From NCBI GenBank assembly GCA_017937865.1, contig JAGBCU010000008.1, forward strand, positions 1 through 64,000: DNA of 64,000 nucleotides, written 5' to 3'. The notes under the pieces are model-generated. The model was not told where the DNA came from and searched no databases. It saw nothing but the letters and a program-made list of their open reading frames with translations. Within the stretch, counting starts at the first letter, position 1. Each line of letters opens with the position of its first letter. This document shows, in pieces, positions 18,119-26,737 of the stretch. The stretch is from Clostridia bacterium (GTDB taxonomy: Bacteria; Bacillota; Clostridia; Oscillospirales; Acutalibacteraceae). Position numbers and translations under genes: made by a program.

Positions 18119-18388
18119 ATGAACAAGACAGATCTTGTAAATGCAGTTGCAGCTGCAGGTTTCACAAAAAAGGATGCTGACAAAGCAGTAGCAGCAGTTT
18201 TCGGTGCTATTGAAGGCGCTCTTGCAAAGGGTGACAAGGTTCAGCTTATTGGCTTCGGTACATTCGAAGTTCGTGAAAGAGCAGCTAAAGAAGGCCGCAA
18301 CCCCAAGACAGGCGAAACAATCAAAATCGCTGCTTCTAAGGTTCCCGCTTTCAAAGCAGGCGCAGCTCTTAAGAACGCTGTTAAATAA
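18119..18388 (+). CDS. hup: HU-family DNA-binding protein
   Basis: Histone-like nucleoid protein, 89 residues, with the full HU core: [11 protein letters not shown] dimerisation helices, the [18 protein letters not shown] beta-arm region and the KVPAFKAG C-terminus. The ATG at 18119 has an excellent GGAGG site; the frame extends upstream into the intergenic region, but those codons are not HU. Codon use is that of a highly expressed gene. Confidence 0.97.
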   Translation: MNKTDLVNAVAAAGFTKKDADKAVAAVFGAIEGALAKGDKVQLIGFGTFEVRERAAKEGRNPKTGETIKIAASKVPAFKAGAALKNAVK

Positions 18389-18403
18389 TTTTAATAATTA
18401 TAT

Positions 18404-18437
18404 AAAAACTCCCAAGTCGAAAGACTTGGGAGTTTTT
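18404..18437. terminator. Bidirectional terminator between HU and MATE genes
   Basis: A perfect 15-base stem (AAAAACTCCCAAGTC) closed by a GAAA tetraloop, with A- and T-runs at both ends, serves convergent transcripts. Confidence 0.95.
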
Positions 18438-18453
18438 ATATTTATTTGAAAAA

Positions 18454-19845
18454 TTAGTTGCCACCTACAATATTATTTACCCACACTCTTTTCTTAACAA
18501 GAGTTAAGCCTATGATAACCTTCATAATATCAATACATTGAACAAGGAAGAAGGTTGTGTGTATCGGTAAATCGAAAATATAGTAGAACGAAAATGCAAA
18601 TGGTACGCTTACGAACATAATAAATACGCTGTCCATAAGGAAGGTGACTAACGTTTTTCCGCCACTTCTTATCGTGAAATACGCTGAATTTGCGAAGGAA
18701 TGGACGGGTATGAAAAGCGCACAGGTTCTTATGAAATAGCCTGCAAGAGCTTTTGTTTCTTCTGATGTGTTATAAAGATTTGGTATTTTGTTACCTATAA
18801 TGAAAACAAAAACACCTATAACCACACTGCAGAAGGCTGAAAAGGCAATAAGCTTTCTATCTGTATCAATTGCCTCTTCAAATTTGTTTGCACCTAAAAG
18901 CTTACCGATTATAATACCGATACTTCCGCCGAAAGCAATAAAAGCAATATTTGCAAGATTCATTACGGTTGAAGAAATGCTTGTACCTGCTACAACGGAA
19001 ATACCGTAAAGGCTGTAAGCCATATTTAAAAGAGACATTCCCATCGACCAGAAAAATTCGTTAAACAAAAGGGGCATACCCTTTACAGTGATAACGTTAA
19101 AAATATTTTTAGGAATATAAAAGCTTCTGAAAGCACCCTTTAAATAAGTGAAACGCTTTTTGTGAGTTAAGGTGTAAACAATTAAAACGAAGCATTCAAC
19201 GTATCTTGAAATAACGGTTGCTATCGCTGCTCCTACAACGCCTAAGGCAGGAGCACCTAATTTACCGAATATAAGCACCCAGTTAAAGCAACAGTTTACA
19301 GCAACGGCAATAAAGCCTGCTACCATAGGAGCAACGGTTTCGCCCGTTTCTCTTAAGGTGCTTGAAAAAATCTGAGCAACGCAGAAGGGGAGAAGACCCC
19401 AAAGCATAGCTTTAAGGTAGCTTTGAGCATCGCTTAAGGTTAAAGCTATGTCACCTGCACCGTCGCTTTCGTGAAGATAGAGGCTTATAAGCCTTTCGTC
19501 AAGGGTGTTAAAAATCACCGTTCCTGCAAGGAAAATCAACAGGGTGATTCCAAGCTTGTATCTTATTGTGTAGCGGATACCGTCGTCATCTTTTTTGCCG
19601 TAAAACTGTGAGGTGAAAATACCTGCACCGCTTAATGCACCGAAAACAGCAAGATTAAAAATGAAAAGCAGCTGGTTAACTATAGATACGCCCGACATCT
19701 GCTCAGTGCCTAAGGCACCGACCATAAGGTTATCTAAAAGGCTTACAAAGTTCGTAATTAGGTTTTGCAGCATTATAGGTAACGTTACTTTTATAGCCAT
19801 TTTGTAAAATGCTTTATCACCTATAAATTTTTTGAGAAAAGTCAT
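18454..19845 (-). CDS. MATE-family efflux transporter
   Basis: Twelve-helix MATE (MatE) cation-coupled exporter, 463 residues, with the family N-terminal pattern KVTLPIMLQNLITNFVSLLDN and two homologous six-helix halves. Substrate unknown. It is the last gene of the six-gene minus-strand run, separated from the GH130 stop by a single base, and ends at a strong bidirectional terminator. Confidence 0.92.
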   Translation of the reverse strand: MTFLKKFIGDKAFYKMAIKVTLPIMLQNLITNFVSLLDNLMVGALGTEQMSGVSIVNQLLFIFNLAVFGALSGAGIFTSQFYGKKDDDGIRYTIRYKLGITLLIFLAGTVIFNTLDERLISLYLHESDGAGDIALTLSDAQSYLKAMLWGLLPFCVAQIFSSTLRETGETVAPMVAGFIAVAVNCCFNWVLIFGKLGAPALGVVGAAIATVISRYVECFVLIVYTLTHKKRFTYLKGAFRSFYIPKNIFNVITVKGMPLLFNEFFWSMGMSLLNMAYSLYGISVVAGTSISSTVMNLANIAFIAFGGSIGIIIGKLLGANKFEEAIDTDRKLIAFSAFCSVVIGVFVFIIGNKIPNLYNTSEETKALAGYFIRTCALFIPVHSFANSAYFTIRSGGKTLVTFLMDSVFIMFVSVPFAFSFYYIFDLPIHTTFFLVQCIDIMKVIIGLTLVKKRVWVNNIVGGN

Positions 19846-19846
19846 A

Positions 19847-20797
19847 TTATTTTATTAAATCGTGCTCCTTGATAAAGTTAATTGTTTCGTCAACAGTTGT
19901 AAAGGCAAGACCTACAACTGTATCAGCACCGCCGTAATAAATTGCGATTCTGCCTGTTTCACTGTCAGCAAGAGCAGCACAGGGGAAGCAAACGTTAGGC
20001 ACGTCACCAACAAACTCGTATATTTCACGGGGAGAAAGAAGGTAACAGTCTGCTCTGTGGAGAACCTTCCAGGGCTCATCCCTATCAACAATCATAGCAC
20101 CCATACTGTAGGTGAAGCCGTTACAGCTTGTAAGAACGCCGTGATAGAAGCAAAGCCAACCCTCGTCAGTTTCGATAGGTGTAGGGCCTGCACCGACCTT
20201 TGTTGATTCCCAAACCATTTCAGGCTTGATAACAAAGCGATGCTTACCCCAATAGGTAAGGTCGGGGCTATGGCTTAAGAAAATATCACCGTAGGGAGTG
20301 TGACCCTTGTCGCAAGGACGGGAGAAAAGCATATATTCACCGTTAACTTTTCTGGGGAAAAGCACACCGTTTCTTGATACGGGAAGAACTGCATTTTCTT
20401 TGCGGTCCCAGGTTTCGAAATCCTCTGTTACTGCAATCCCGATAGAGGTGCCTCTTTCAGTATGTACAACCCAGGAAAGATAATACTTACCGTCTATTTC
20501 GCAAAGACGGGGGTCATAACCGTGAAAGATTTTTTCATCGTTTAATTTCCAATGAATACCGTCATCGCTGAAGCCCGTAACAAGATACTGCTCTCTTGTT
20601 ATATGGTCCATACGGAAAACGCCTGCAAATCCGTCCTTGTAAGGAACAACCGCAGAGTTAAAAATACTGTTTGCTTCTTTTACAAAAGAACGGTCAATGA
20701 TGGGGTTTTCTGTGTATCTCCAAACGGGGTCTGTGCAGTTAGCAGGCTTATCCTGCCAAGGAATGTTTTTTACAGTTGAATTGAGAATTTTAGCCAT
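19847..20797 (-). CDS. GH130 glycoside phosphorylase (beta-mannoside type)
   Basis: Intracellular five-bladed beta-propeller phosphorylase. GH130 enzymes cleave beta-1,4- or beta-1,2-mannosides with phosphate to give mannose-1-phosphate. The catalytic general-acid motif YDPR is at 94-97 (Asp95), with blade motifs FRMD, GDIFLSHSPDLTYW and KVGAGPTPIETDEGWL characteristic of GH130; the 316-residue length fits the mannosyl-glucose/mannooligosaccharide subfamilies. No signal peptide. Exact acceptor (glucose, GlcNAc or mannan oligosaccharide) cannot be assigned by eye. It sits in an operon-like run with rhamnulokinase. Confidence 0.88.
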   Translation of the reverse strand: MAKILNSTVKNIPWQDKPANCTDPVWRYTENPIIDRSFVKEANSIFNSAVVPYKDGFAGVFRMDHITREQYLVTGFSDDGIHWKLNDEKIFHGYDPRLCEIDGKYYLSWVVHTERGTSIGIAVTEDFETWDRKENAVLPVSRNGVLFPRKVNGEYMLFSRPCDKGHTPYGDIFLSHSPDLTYWGKHRFVIKPEMVWESTKVGAGPTPIETDEGWLCFYHGVLTSCNGFTYSMGAMIVDRDEPWKVLHRADCYLLSPREIYEFVGDVPNVCFPCAALADSETGRIAIYYGGADTVVGLAFTTVDETINFIKEHDLIK

Positions 20798-20806
20798 AAT
20801 AATACC

Positions 20807-22021
20807 TCATCCGTCAAAATAATTTAATGTTTCTATAATAAGCGAGCCTACGTCGGCTACGCTTTTTTTGTTGATATCTGAAAGCTTTTCTCCGTTAGCT
20901 AAAAAGCATTTAGAGGTGTATTCTTTAGATGTACCTAAAGAACAAGCAGGGAAATGATTTTTAGAAAATGGCGTAAACGCCCCTGAACCTAAAAGATGAC
21001 TTTCGGGTTTTATTTTTAAGCCTAAATTAGTGCCTGCTTCGCGAATTGTGTTAGCAATATATTCGCTACCTGTCGTACCTGAACCGTCACGAAAGAATAC
21101 TGATAGCTTTTTAGAGCTTGTAATTTCTTCGATAGGGATAAATATAGTGGGAACGTCCCGATATAACCTTTTATATTTGTTTGCAAAAGCGTATGCCCCT
21201 GCTCTTGAGGAATAATCGCTACCTGTAATAAGGCAACAAATTTCAGTTCTGTCAAATCTGAAAGAGTTTTCTTGAAATTGCTTAAAAACAGCTAAAATAG
21301 TAGCAGAGGGAATAATGCTTGTACTGATACCCGATGCAACACGCTTACTGTTGATATGAAAAACAGAAACAACGTAAAAGGGAACAAATATAAAGCATAT
21401 TCCGCTCAAAGCCTTGAAAAACGGTGTACCCTCTGGTGCACCTGAAAATAAAAATAAAAGAGCTGATATGAAAAGACAGGTGTTTCCGATTATTGAAGCG
21501 AGGCTTAAAATATACTGTGCTCTGTTTCCGAATTTATATGCTCTTAAGCATTGGGGTGAATCTGAACGGGAAACAAGAACCACACGTGATTGAGTTTCGC
21601 TTCGACTGTATCTTATACCTAAAAGATTAGAGCTTGTTTTTGACGGTGTAATAAAATCAAGCTTCTTGCCGTCGAAAATAAATTTGTAGCAAAAAACACA
21701 GAATATAATTAATGAGGAAAAAAGCACTATTGAAGCGGGGATTACATTTCCGTGATTTACCGAATAAGAAAACACAAAAACGCATACAACTAAAAGCATG
21801 CACAACAGCTTTTCTGCTATTGTGCCTGCTCCGGGATGTGTTTTAAAGGTTTCCTGCTTTGTTTCATCGCAGTACCTTTTAAGTTCATTTAATAATAAAT
21901 GTTGAGCCTGCTTTTCACCTACAGAGCCTGCCCGTCTTTCTCTTGTGGTTTTAACGATAAGCTCTGCGGTGTCAAGGGTGTATTCTACGTTTTCCGGCTC
22001 TAACTTCGGGATAGCGGTCAT
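20807..22021 (-). CDS. Degenerate M28-peptidase-like membrane protein
   Basis: A 404-residue protein that follows the zinc-aminopeptidase M28 fold but with the metal site lost. An N-terminal helix resembles the M28 start (RRAGSVGEKQAQHLLLNELK), then two transmembrane segments (about 72-90, 95-115), the strand VVLVSRSDSPQ (where M28 has AHyDS), two more membrane segments (about 170-195, 205-222), SGISTSIIPSATILAVFKQF (where M28 has the GAnDNaSG ligand loop), CCLITGSDYSSRAGAYAF (where M28 has gaEExGlxGS) and a C-terminal SGAFTPFSKNHFPA (where M28 has SDHxxF). Asp, Glu and His ligands are all replaced, so it is probably not a peptidase. It lies 17 bases after rhaB. The M28 relationship is my pattern reading and should be tested. 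Confidence 0.65.
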   Translation of the reverse strand: MTAIPKLEPENVEYTLDTAELIVKTTRERRAGSVGEKQAQHLLLNELKRYCDETKQETFKTHPGAGTIAEKLLCMLLVVCVFVFSYSVNHGNVIPASIVLFSSLIIFCVFCYKFIFDGKKLDFITPSKTSSNLLGIRYSRSETQSRVVLVSRSDSPQCLRAYKFGNRAQYILSLASIIGNTCLFISALLFLFSGAPEGTPFFKALSGICFIFVPFYVVSVFHINSKRVASGISTSIIPSATILAVFKQFQENSFRFDRTEICCLITGSDYSSRAGAYAFANKYKRLYRDVPTIFIPIEEITSSKKLSVFFRDGSGTTGSEYIANTIREAGTNLGLKIKPESHLLGSGAFTPFSKNHFPACSLGTSKEYTSKCFLANGEKLSDINKKSVADVGSLIIETLNYFDG

Positions 22022-22038
22022 AAGAAATCACCAAAGCT

Positions 22039-23505
22039 TCAGTTTAATATTTTCTTAAAGGTTTCGTAAGCCTTTTCCCATTCGGAATTGTTTTCAGGCT
22101 CGTAAAGCTTAAGGTTTTCACCGTCAGCAATAATTTTTCTTGCCTCTTTGATATCCTTTATTGCTCCTATTGACATAAGCTGAACGGCAATATTACCGAG
22201 AGCAGTTGCTTCAATAGGACCGCCGTAAACGTTTACGTTACAGCTTTGGGCAGTCATTTTAAGAAGGAGCTTATCCTTTGTGCCGCCACCCATAACGTGA
22301 ATTCTGTCATAGTCCTTGCCTGTACATTCTTTAATACCGTCAAATGTATAGCGGTATTTAAGCGCAAGGCTTTCGTAGATACAGCGCATAATTTCGCCTA
22401 CGGTTTCCGGCACGTACTGACCTGTTTTTTTACAGTAATCCTTAACTCTTTGAGGAAGATTACCCATAGGTGCAAATTCGGGAGCATCAGGGTCTATAAA
22501 GCATTTAAAGGGCTCGCATTCAAGAGCTAATTTTTCAAGCTCTGCGTATGAATATTCTTTGCCCTCGCGAATCCACTGACGACGGCTTTCCTGAATAAGC
22601 CATAAGCCGCATATATTTTTTAAGAATGCAGTTGTATAGTCATATCCGCCTTCGTTTGTAACATTTAATTTCTTAGATGCCTCATTTATAATAGGCTCTT
22701 TTACTTCTGTGCCGAAAAGGGACCAGGTGCCACAGCTGATGAATGCAAAATCGTCATATTCGCAGGGGGCAGCAGTGATAGCACTTTGAGTATCGTGGGC
22801 AGCAACGCTGATGATATCAGCCTTGTTAACGCCTAATTCCTCGCAGATATCGTCGCTTAATTTGCCTATAACAGCACCTGTAGGGGCAATAGGTGTAAGA
22901 ATATCCTTCTTAATGCCGAATCTGTCAAGAATATCCTTTGACCAGTCTTTTGTTTTAAGGTCTACCATCTGTGAGGTTGTTGCAATTGAATATTCGGTTG
23001 ATTTTACGCCTGAAAGCATATAGTTAAGAAGGTCGGGCATAAAGAGAAGTGTATCCGCCTCATCAAGTATGTAAGGACGGTTTTCCTTGAGAGAAAGAAG
23101 CTGGAAAATTGTATTGAAATCCATAAACTGAATTCCCGTAATATCATACATTTCTTCCTTGCTCATATATTTCTGAGCAGCCTCAACCATGCCGTCGTTA
23201 CGGGCATCACGATAATGAACGGGGTTTTCTATCAGAGTGCCGTCTTTACGGAGAAGACCGAAATCAACGCCCCATGTATCAATACCGATTGAGTCAAAAC
23301 CGCCATCCTCTTTTGCTTTAAGGATACCCTGCTTTATTTCGTAGAAAAGACGCTGAACGTCCCAATAAACAGTTCCGTTGATTTTAACGGGGTCGTTACT
23401 GAAGCGGTGTACCTCGCGAAGCTCAATCTTTTCGCCGTCGAAAACACCGACGATTGCTCTACCGCTTGATGCACCAAAATCGAATGCAAGAACTCTTTTT
23501 ATCAT
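22039..23505 (-). CDS. rhaB: L-rhamnulokinase
   Basis: FGGY-family kinase that phosphorylates L-rhamnulose to L-rhamnulose-1-phosphate with ATP. N-terminal phosphate loop DFGASSGR at 9-16, rhamnulokinase-type IDTWGVDFGLL near 75-85, SYGTWS-like CGTWSLFG, and the C-terminal adenosine motif HVMGGGTKDKLL. Length 488 is normal. The ATG at 23505 follows AAAGGGTG; a GTG nine bases earlier lies inside that site. Unlike the textbook rha operon, it is not beside rhaA/rhaD (61-63 kb) but 36 bases downstream of sufB, in a mixed operon with GH130. Confidence 0.94.
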   Translation of the reverse strand: MIKRVLAFDFGASSGRAIVGVFDGEKIELREVHRFSNDPVKINGTVYWDVQRLFYEIKQGILKAKEDGGFDSIGIDTWGVDFGLLRKDGTLIENPVHYRDARNDGMVEAAQKYMSKEEMYDITGIQFMDFNTIFQLLSLKENRPYILDEADTLLFMPDLLNYMLSGVKSTEYSIATTSQMVDLKTKDWSKDILDRFGIKKDILTPIAPTGAVIGKLSDDICEELGVNKADIISVAAHDTQSAITAAPCEYDDFAFISCGTWSLFGTEVKEPIINEASKKLNVTNEGGYDYTTAFLKNICGLWLIQESRRQWIREGKEYSYAELEKLALECEPFKCFIDPDAPEFAPMGNLPQRVKDYCKKTGQYVPETVGEIMRCIYESLALKYRYTFDGIKECTGKDYDRIHVMGGGTKDKLLLKMTAQSCNVNVYGGPIEATALGNIAVQLMSIGAIKDIKEARKIIADGENLKLYEPENNSEWEKAYETFKKILN

Positions 23506-23541
23506 ATTTTTCACCCTTTAACCTGATGATGTAATTGATTT

Positions 23542-24459
23542 TTATTTCAAGAAGCAGTTGATAATTATTTCTTCTGCTTCCTCTTCGGATTTGCCGAGAG
23601 TCTGAAGCTTTAAAAGCTGGTCGTTATTAATTCTGCCGATAGCGGCTTCGTGAATAATATTTGCTTCGCAATGGTTTGCGGCAATTTCGGGGATAGAACG
23701 GATATGAGCATCGTCCATAATAATAGAGTCGCACTGGACGTGAGCTTTACAACGTGCATTACCAATTGCTCTGGGGTAGAAAACTTGTTCTGACTTGTCT
23801 TTAGCAACAGAACGGGAAATAATCTGTGAGGATGCATCCTCGCCGTTTAACTCAATTATCATATTTGAGTGGGCAATCTGTTTACCGTGAGTCATAAGCT
23901 TTTCGAGAACAACAAGCCTTGCACCGCTTTGAAGCTTTGCAACGGTATCTCTTTTTGTAGAGTCAACACCGCGAATCTGAACGGTTTCCATTTCGCAGAA
24001 GGAATTTTCATCCATATAAACCTCAGTAGTAGGGTTAAGAATTCTTTCGCCTGTGCCTTCGCCCTCGCCGTAGTGCTTTTCAACGTATTTTAAGCGGGCA
24101 TTTTTTCCTATATGGAAGCGGTGAATACCGTCGTGTTCGCTTTTCTTGTCACCGCTATTGTGAATTCCGCAGCCTGCGACAATAAGCACATCAGCATCCT
24201 CGCCAATATAAAAATCGTTATAAACTAAATCCTCAACACCTGTTTTTGTAATGATTACAGGCATATGAACGCTTTCATTTTTTGTTCCGGGCTTTACGGT
24301 GATATCAATGCCGGGCTTGTCTTTTTTAGGCTCAATGATTATATTTTCGCTTGAACGCCTTTCGACACTTTCACCGTCTTTTCTTAAGCTGAATGCACCT
24401 TGAGGTATTTCGTGCAAATCAGCAATTTCTTTAAGCATATTAAGTTCGGTATTATTCAT
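23542..24459 (-). CDS. sufB: SufB/SufD-family Fe-S scaffold protein (short form)
   Basis: Beta-helix scaffold partner of SufC for iron-sulfur cluster assembly. The SufBD signature is clear in the C-terminal half: SGARLVVLEKLMTHG, QCDSIIMDDAHIRSIPEI, and NIIHEAAIGRINNDQLLKLQTLG. At 305 residues it is much shorter than SufB of the full SUF system (about 470), matching the minimal SufBC pairs of Clostridia and archaea. A Cys and His (ANHCEANIIHEA) are placed where cluster or metal ligands are expected. It is 23 bases downstream of sufC; no SufS, SufU or SufD is nearby. Confidence 0.9.
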   Translation of the reverse strand: MNNTELNMLKEIADLHEIPQGAFSLRKDGESVERRSSENIIIEPKKDKPGIDITVKPGTKNESVHMPVIITKTGVEDLVYNDFYIGEDADVLIVAGCGIHNSGDKKSEHDGIHRFHIGKNARLKYVEKHYGEGEGTGERILNPTTEVYMDENSFCEMETVQIRGVDSTKRDTVAKLQSGARLVVLEKLMTHGKQIAHSNMIIELNGEDASSQIISRSVAKDKSEQVFYPRAIGNARCKAHVQCDSIIMDDAHIRSIPEIAANHCEANIIHEAAIGRINNDQLLKLQTLGKSEEEAEEIIINCFLK

Positions 24460-24482
24460 ATATATATCCTCGTAGTTTCTAT

Positions 24483-25199
24483 TTATCTGAAGGAGCAGGC
24501 GTTGTCAAACTGTGACATAAGCTCCGGAAAAATTTCGTCACAGGGACCTTTTTTCTTAACTGTACCGTTAGCGATAATTGCAATTTCATCAGCAATTTTC
24601 ATAATTCTTTCCTGATGGGAGATGATAACCATACTCTCATTTCGGATTTTTGAAATACCCTTGAAGCTTTCAACGAGCATATTAAAGCTCCACAAGTCAA
24701 TACCTGCTTCGGGCTCATCGTAAATTGCAAGCTGTAAATCACGAGCCATAAGAGTTGCGATTTCGATTCGTTTGATTTCACCGCCTGAAAGAGATGAGTC
24801 AACCTCACGGTTAAGATAATCCTTAGAGCAAAGACCTACGCTTGTAAGGTAAGTACAGCATTGATCCTCAGGAAGATTGCTTCCGTGAGCAAGGCTTAAA
24901 AGATCGCGAACTGAAAGACCTTTAAAACGGGGCGGGTGCTGAAAAGCGTAGCCGATACCAAGCTTTGCTCTTTCGGTTATTGAAAGGTCGGTAATATCCT
25001 GACCGTTCCAGAAAATCTTTCCTCCCGTAGGCTTTTCAATACCCATTATTATTTTAGCCAAGGTTGATTTACCGCCCCCGTTAGGACCGGTAATTACAAG
25101 GAATTTGCCGTCGTCAAGAGTGAAGGAAACGTCAGTGAGAATTTCCTTTTCTCCCTTATCGTCGGACACGTTAAATGAAATGTTTTTTAATTCGAGCAT
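24483..25199 (-). CDS. sufC: SufC Fe-S assembly ATPase
   Basis: ABC-type ATPase of the SUF machinery. Walker A GPNGGGKS at 38-45, Q-loop FQHPPRFKG, SufC-type signature SLSGGEIKRIEI, Walker B LAIYDEPEAGID, and the H-loop His in VIISHQ. Length 238. The ATG at 25199 is chosen; a GTG nine bases earlier lies in the GGTG ribosome-binding site. First gene of the minus-strand run, with its own promoter upstream. Confidence 0.94.
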   Translation of the reverse strand: MLELKNISFNVSDDKGEKEILTDVSFTLDDGKFLVITGPNGGGKSTLAKIIMGIEKPTGGKIFWNGQDITDLSITERAKLGIGYAFQHPPRFKGLSVRDLLSLAHGSNLPEDQCCTYLTSVGLCSKDYLNREVDSSLSGGEIKRIEIATLMARDLQLAIYDEPEAGIDLWSFNMLVESFKGISKIRNESMVIISHQERIMKIADEIAIIANGTVKKKGPCDEIFPELMSQFDNACSFR

Positions 25200-25264
25200 A
25201 TTTTTCACCGTGTTAAAGTTTATTGGTTTTAAGCACCTTTAGTGCCATATTTTTTCAATTATAG

Positions 25265-25293
25265 ATTATATATAATTTTATTAGTATATTCAA
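25265..25293 (-). promoter_or_regulatory. Sigma-A promoter of the sufC-sufB-rhaB run
   Basis: Minus strand TTGAAT, 17-base spacer, TATAAT, 65 bases before the sufC ATG. It is arranged back-to-back with the promoter of the diguanylate cyclase, with 17 bases between their -35 elements. Confidence 0.7.
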
Positions 25294-25310
25294 GTCTTTT
25301 TCAAAAATCC

Positions 25311-25339
25311 TTGTTAATTATAATGTTTTATGATATTAT
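25311..25339 (+). promoter_or_regulatory. Sigma-A promoter of the diguanylate cyclase gene
   Basis: TTGTTA, 17-base spacer, TATTAT, about 40 bases before the ATG at 25380. Confidence 0.6.
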
Positions 25340-25379
25340 ATTATAGGAAAAATTTTTCTTTGATATGTGAGGGCTGTCT

Positions 25380-26690
25380 ATGAGAAGAATCGGCGGAGAA
25401 TATGAAGCAAGTTTAAGCCGTGAAATGCTTGAAACAATTTTAAAGGAAACTGTTACGGGTATTGCTGTTGTTTCACCTCGTGTTGACGGTATTCAGCTTG
25501 ATTATACCAATGATGGCTTTTTCTCTCTTTTCGGATATACGAGAGATGAGTATGAGGAGCTTTCCGAAGAAGTAAGAATGACTCTTCTTAATCCGGAGGA
25601 TTTTATAAACACTATAACAAGAATTAATACAGATTATGCCCCCGGTGAAATACAAAAATTTGAATGCAGAATAAATAAAAAGAGCGGGGAAACAGGCTGG
25701 GTGCTTATTTCCACAAGAAAGCCTCACGATGCAAAAAAAGGTGAGCAAACCTTTGTTTGTAACTTAGTTGATATTACTGACACTAAAAAGCTACAAATGC
25801 AGCTCCAGAAGGAAAAAGAAAGATATGAAATCGTTGAAGAGGTTTCAGATAATATTATTTTTAACTATGATGTCGTTACTGATACTTTTGAAGCATCTTC
25901 TAAATTGTTAAGAGGGTTAGGTACAAACACCAAAATCACTAATGCTATCGAAAACTTTACCTACGGTAACATTCTTGACCATAGAGACGTACCTGCATTT
26001 ATAGGTGCATTAAGTAGCGCATTATCGGGAAAACGAATAAATGTTTTTGATGCACGTGTTATAAATTCAAGAGGCGACAGTGTCTGGCATAGAATTAAAT
26101 TTGCAACTGTTTTTGACGAGTCAGGCAATGCAGTAAGATTTATAGGTATGCTTTCAGATATTGATAAAGAGAAAAAAGAGAAAAACCGTCTTATTGCTCA
26201 AGCGGAAACAGACCAGCTGACAGGCTTCCTTAACAAGATTTCTACGAGCCTTAAGATAAGCGAAATGATAAGAGAAAATCAAGACGGTAACGGAGTTATG
26301 TTTCTTCTTGATCTGGATGATTTCAAAAAGCTTAACGATACCTACGGACACAGAGAGGGCGACCTGTTCTTAAAAGAATTTACAACTAAGCTTGCTTTAT
26401 CCTTCCGTACTACTGACGTTTTAGGCAGAGTAGGTGGCGAAGAATTTGTCATTTACGTTAACGGTGTTGGCGATAATACTCACTACATAAAAGAAAAAGC
26501 AGAGCAGATTGAAAGCATTTGCCACAGTGTTAAATTAGACTGTGCCCCCGACAAAGAATTCTCTTGCAGTATAGGTATAGCTACTTATCCCAATGATGGC
26601 GAAACATATACACAGCTTTATGAGAAGGCTGATAAGGCTATGTATAGCGTTAAGAGAAACGGTAAGGACGGCTACGCCTTCAATGAATAA
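25380..26690 (+). CDS. PAS-PAS-GGDEF diguanylate cyclase
   Basis: Cytoplasmic signalling enzyme predicted to make cyclic di-GMP. Two PAS folds (about 12-135 and 145-270, the second with a PAC-like WHRIKFATVFDESGNAVRFIGML) precede a GGDEF domain (about 275-432). The active-site signature is GGEEF near 352, and an RxxD inhibitory-site motif (RTTD) lies exactly five residues before it, so product feedback inhibition is expected. No membrane segments, so it senses an intracellular ligand or redox state through PAS. It is the only c-di-GMP gene in the window and is divergent from sufC. Confidence 0.92.
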   Translation: MRRIGGEYEASLSREMLETILKETVTGIAVVSPRVDGIQLDYTNDGFFSLFGYTRDEYEELSEEVRMTLLNPEDFINTITRINTDYAPGEIQKFECRINKKSGETGWVLISTRKPHDAKKGEQTFVCNLVDITDTKKLQMQLQKEKERYEIVEEVSDNIIFNYDVVTDTFEASSKLLRGLGTNTKITNAIENFTYGNILDHRDVPAFIGALSSALSGKRINVFDARVINSRGDSVWHRIKFATVFDESGNAVRFIGMLSDIDKEKKEKNRLIAQAETDQLTGFLNKISTSLKISEMIRENQDGNGVMFLLDLDDFKKLNDTYGHREGDLFLKEFTTKLALSFRTTDVLGRVGGEEFVIYVNGVGDNTHYIKEKAEQIESICHSVKLDCAPDKEFSCSIGIATYPNDGETYTQLYEKADKAMYSVKRNGKDGYAFNE

Positions 26691-26737
26691 AGAGTTTTAA
26701 CAGCAATAAATAACTAACTATAAACGGAGATGTTTTT

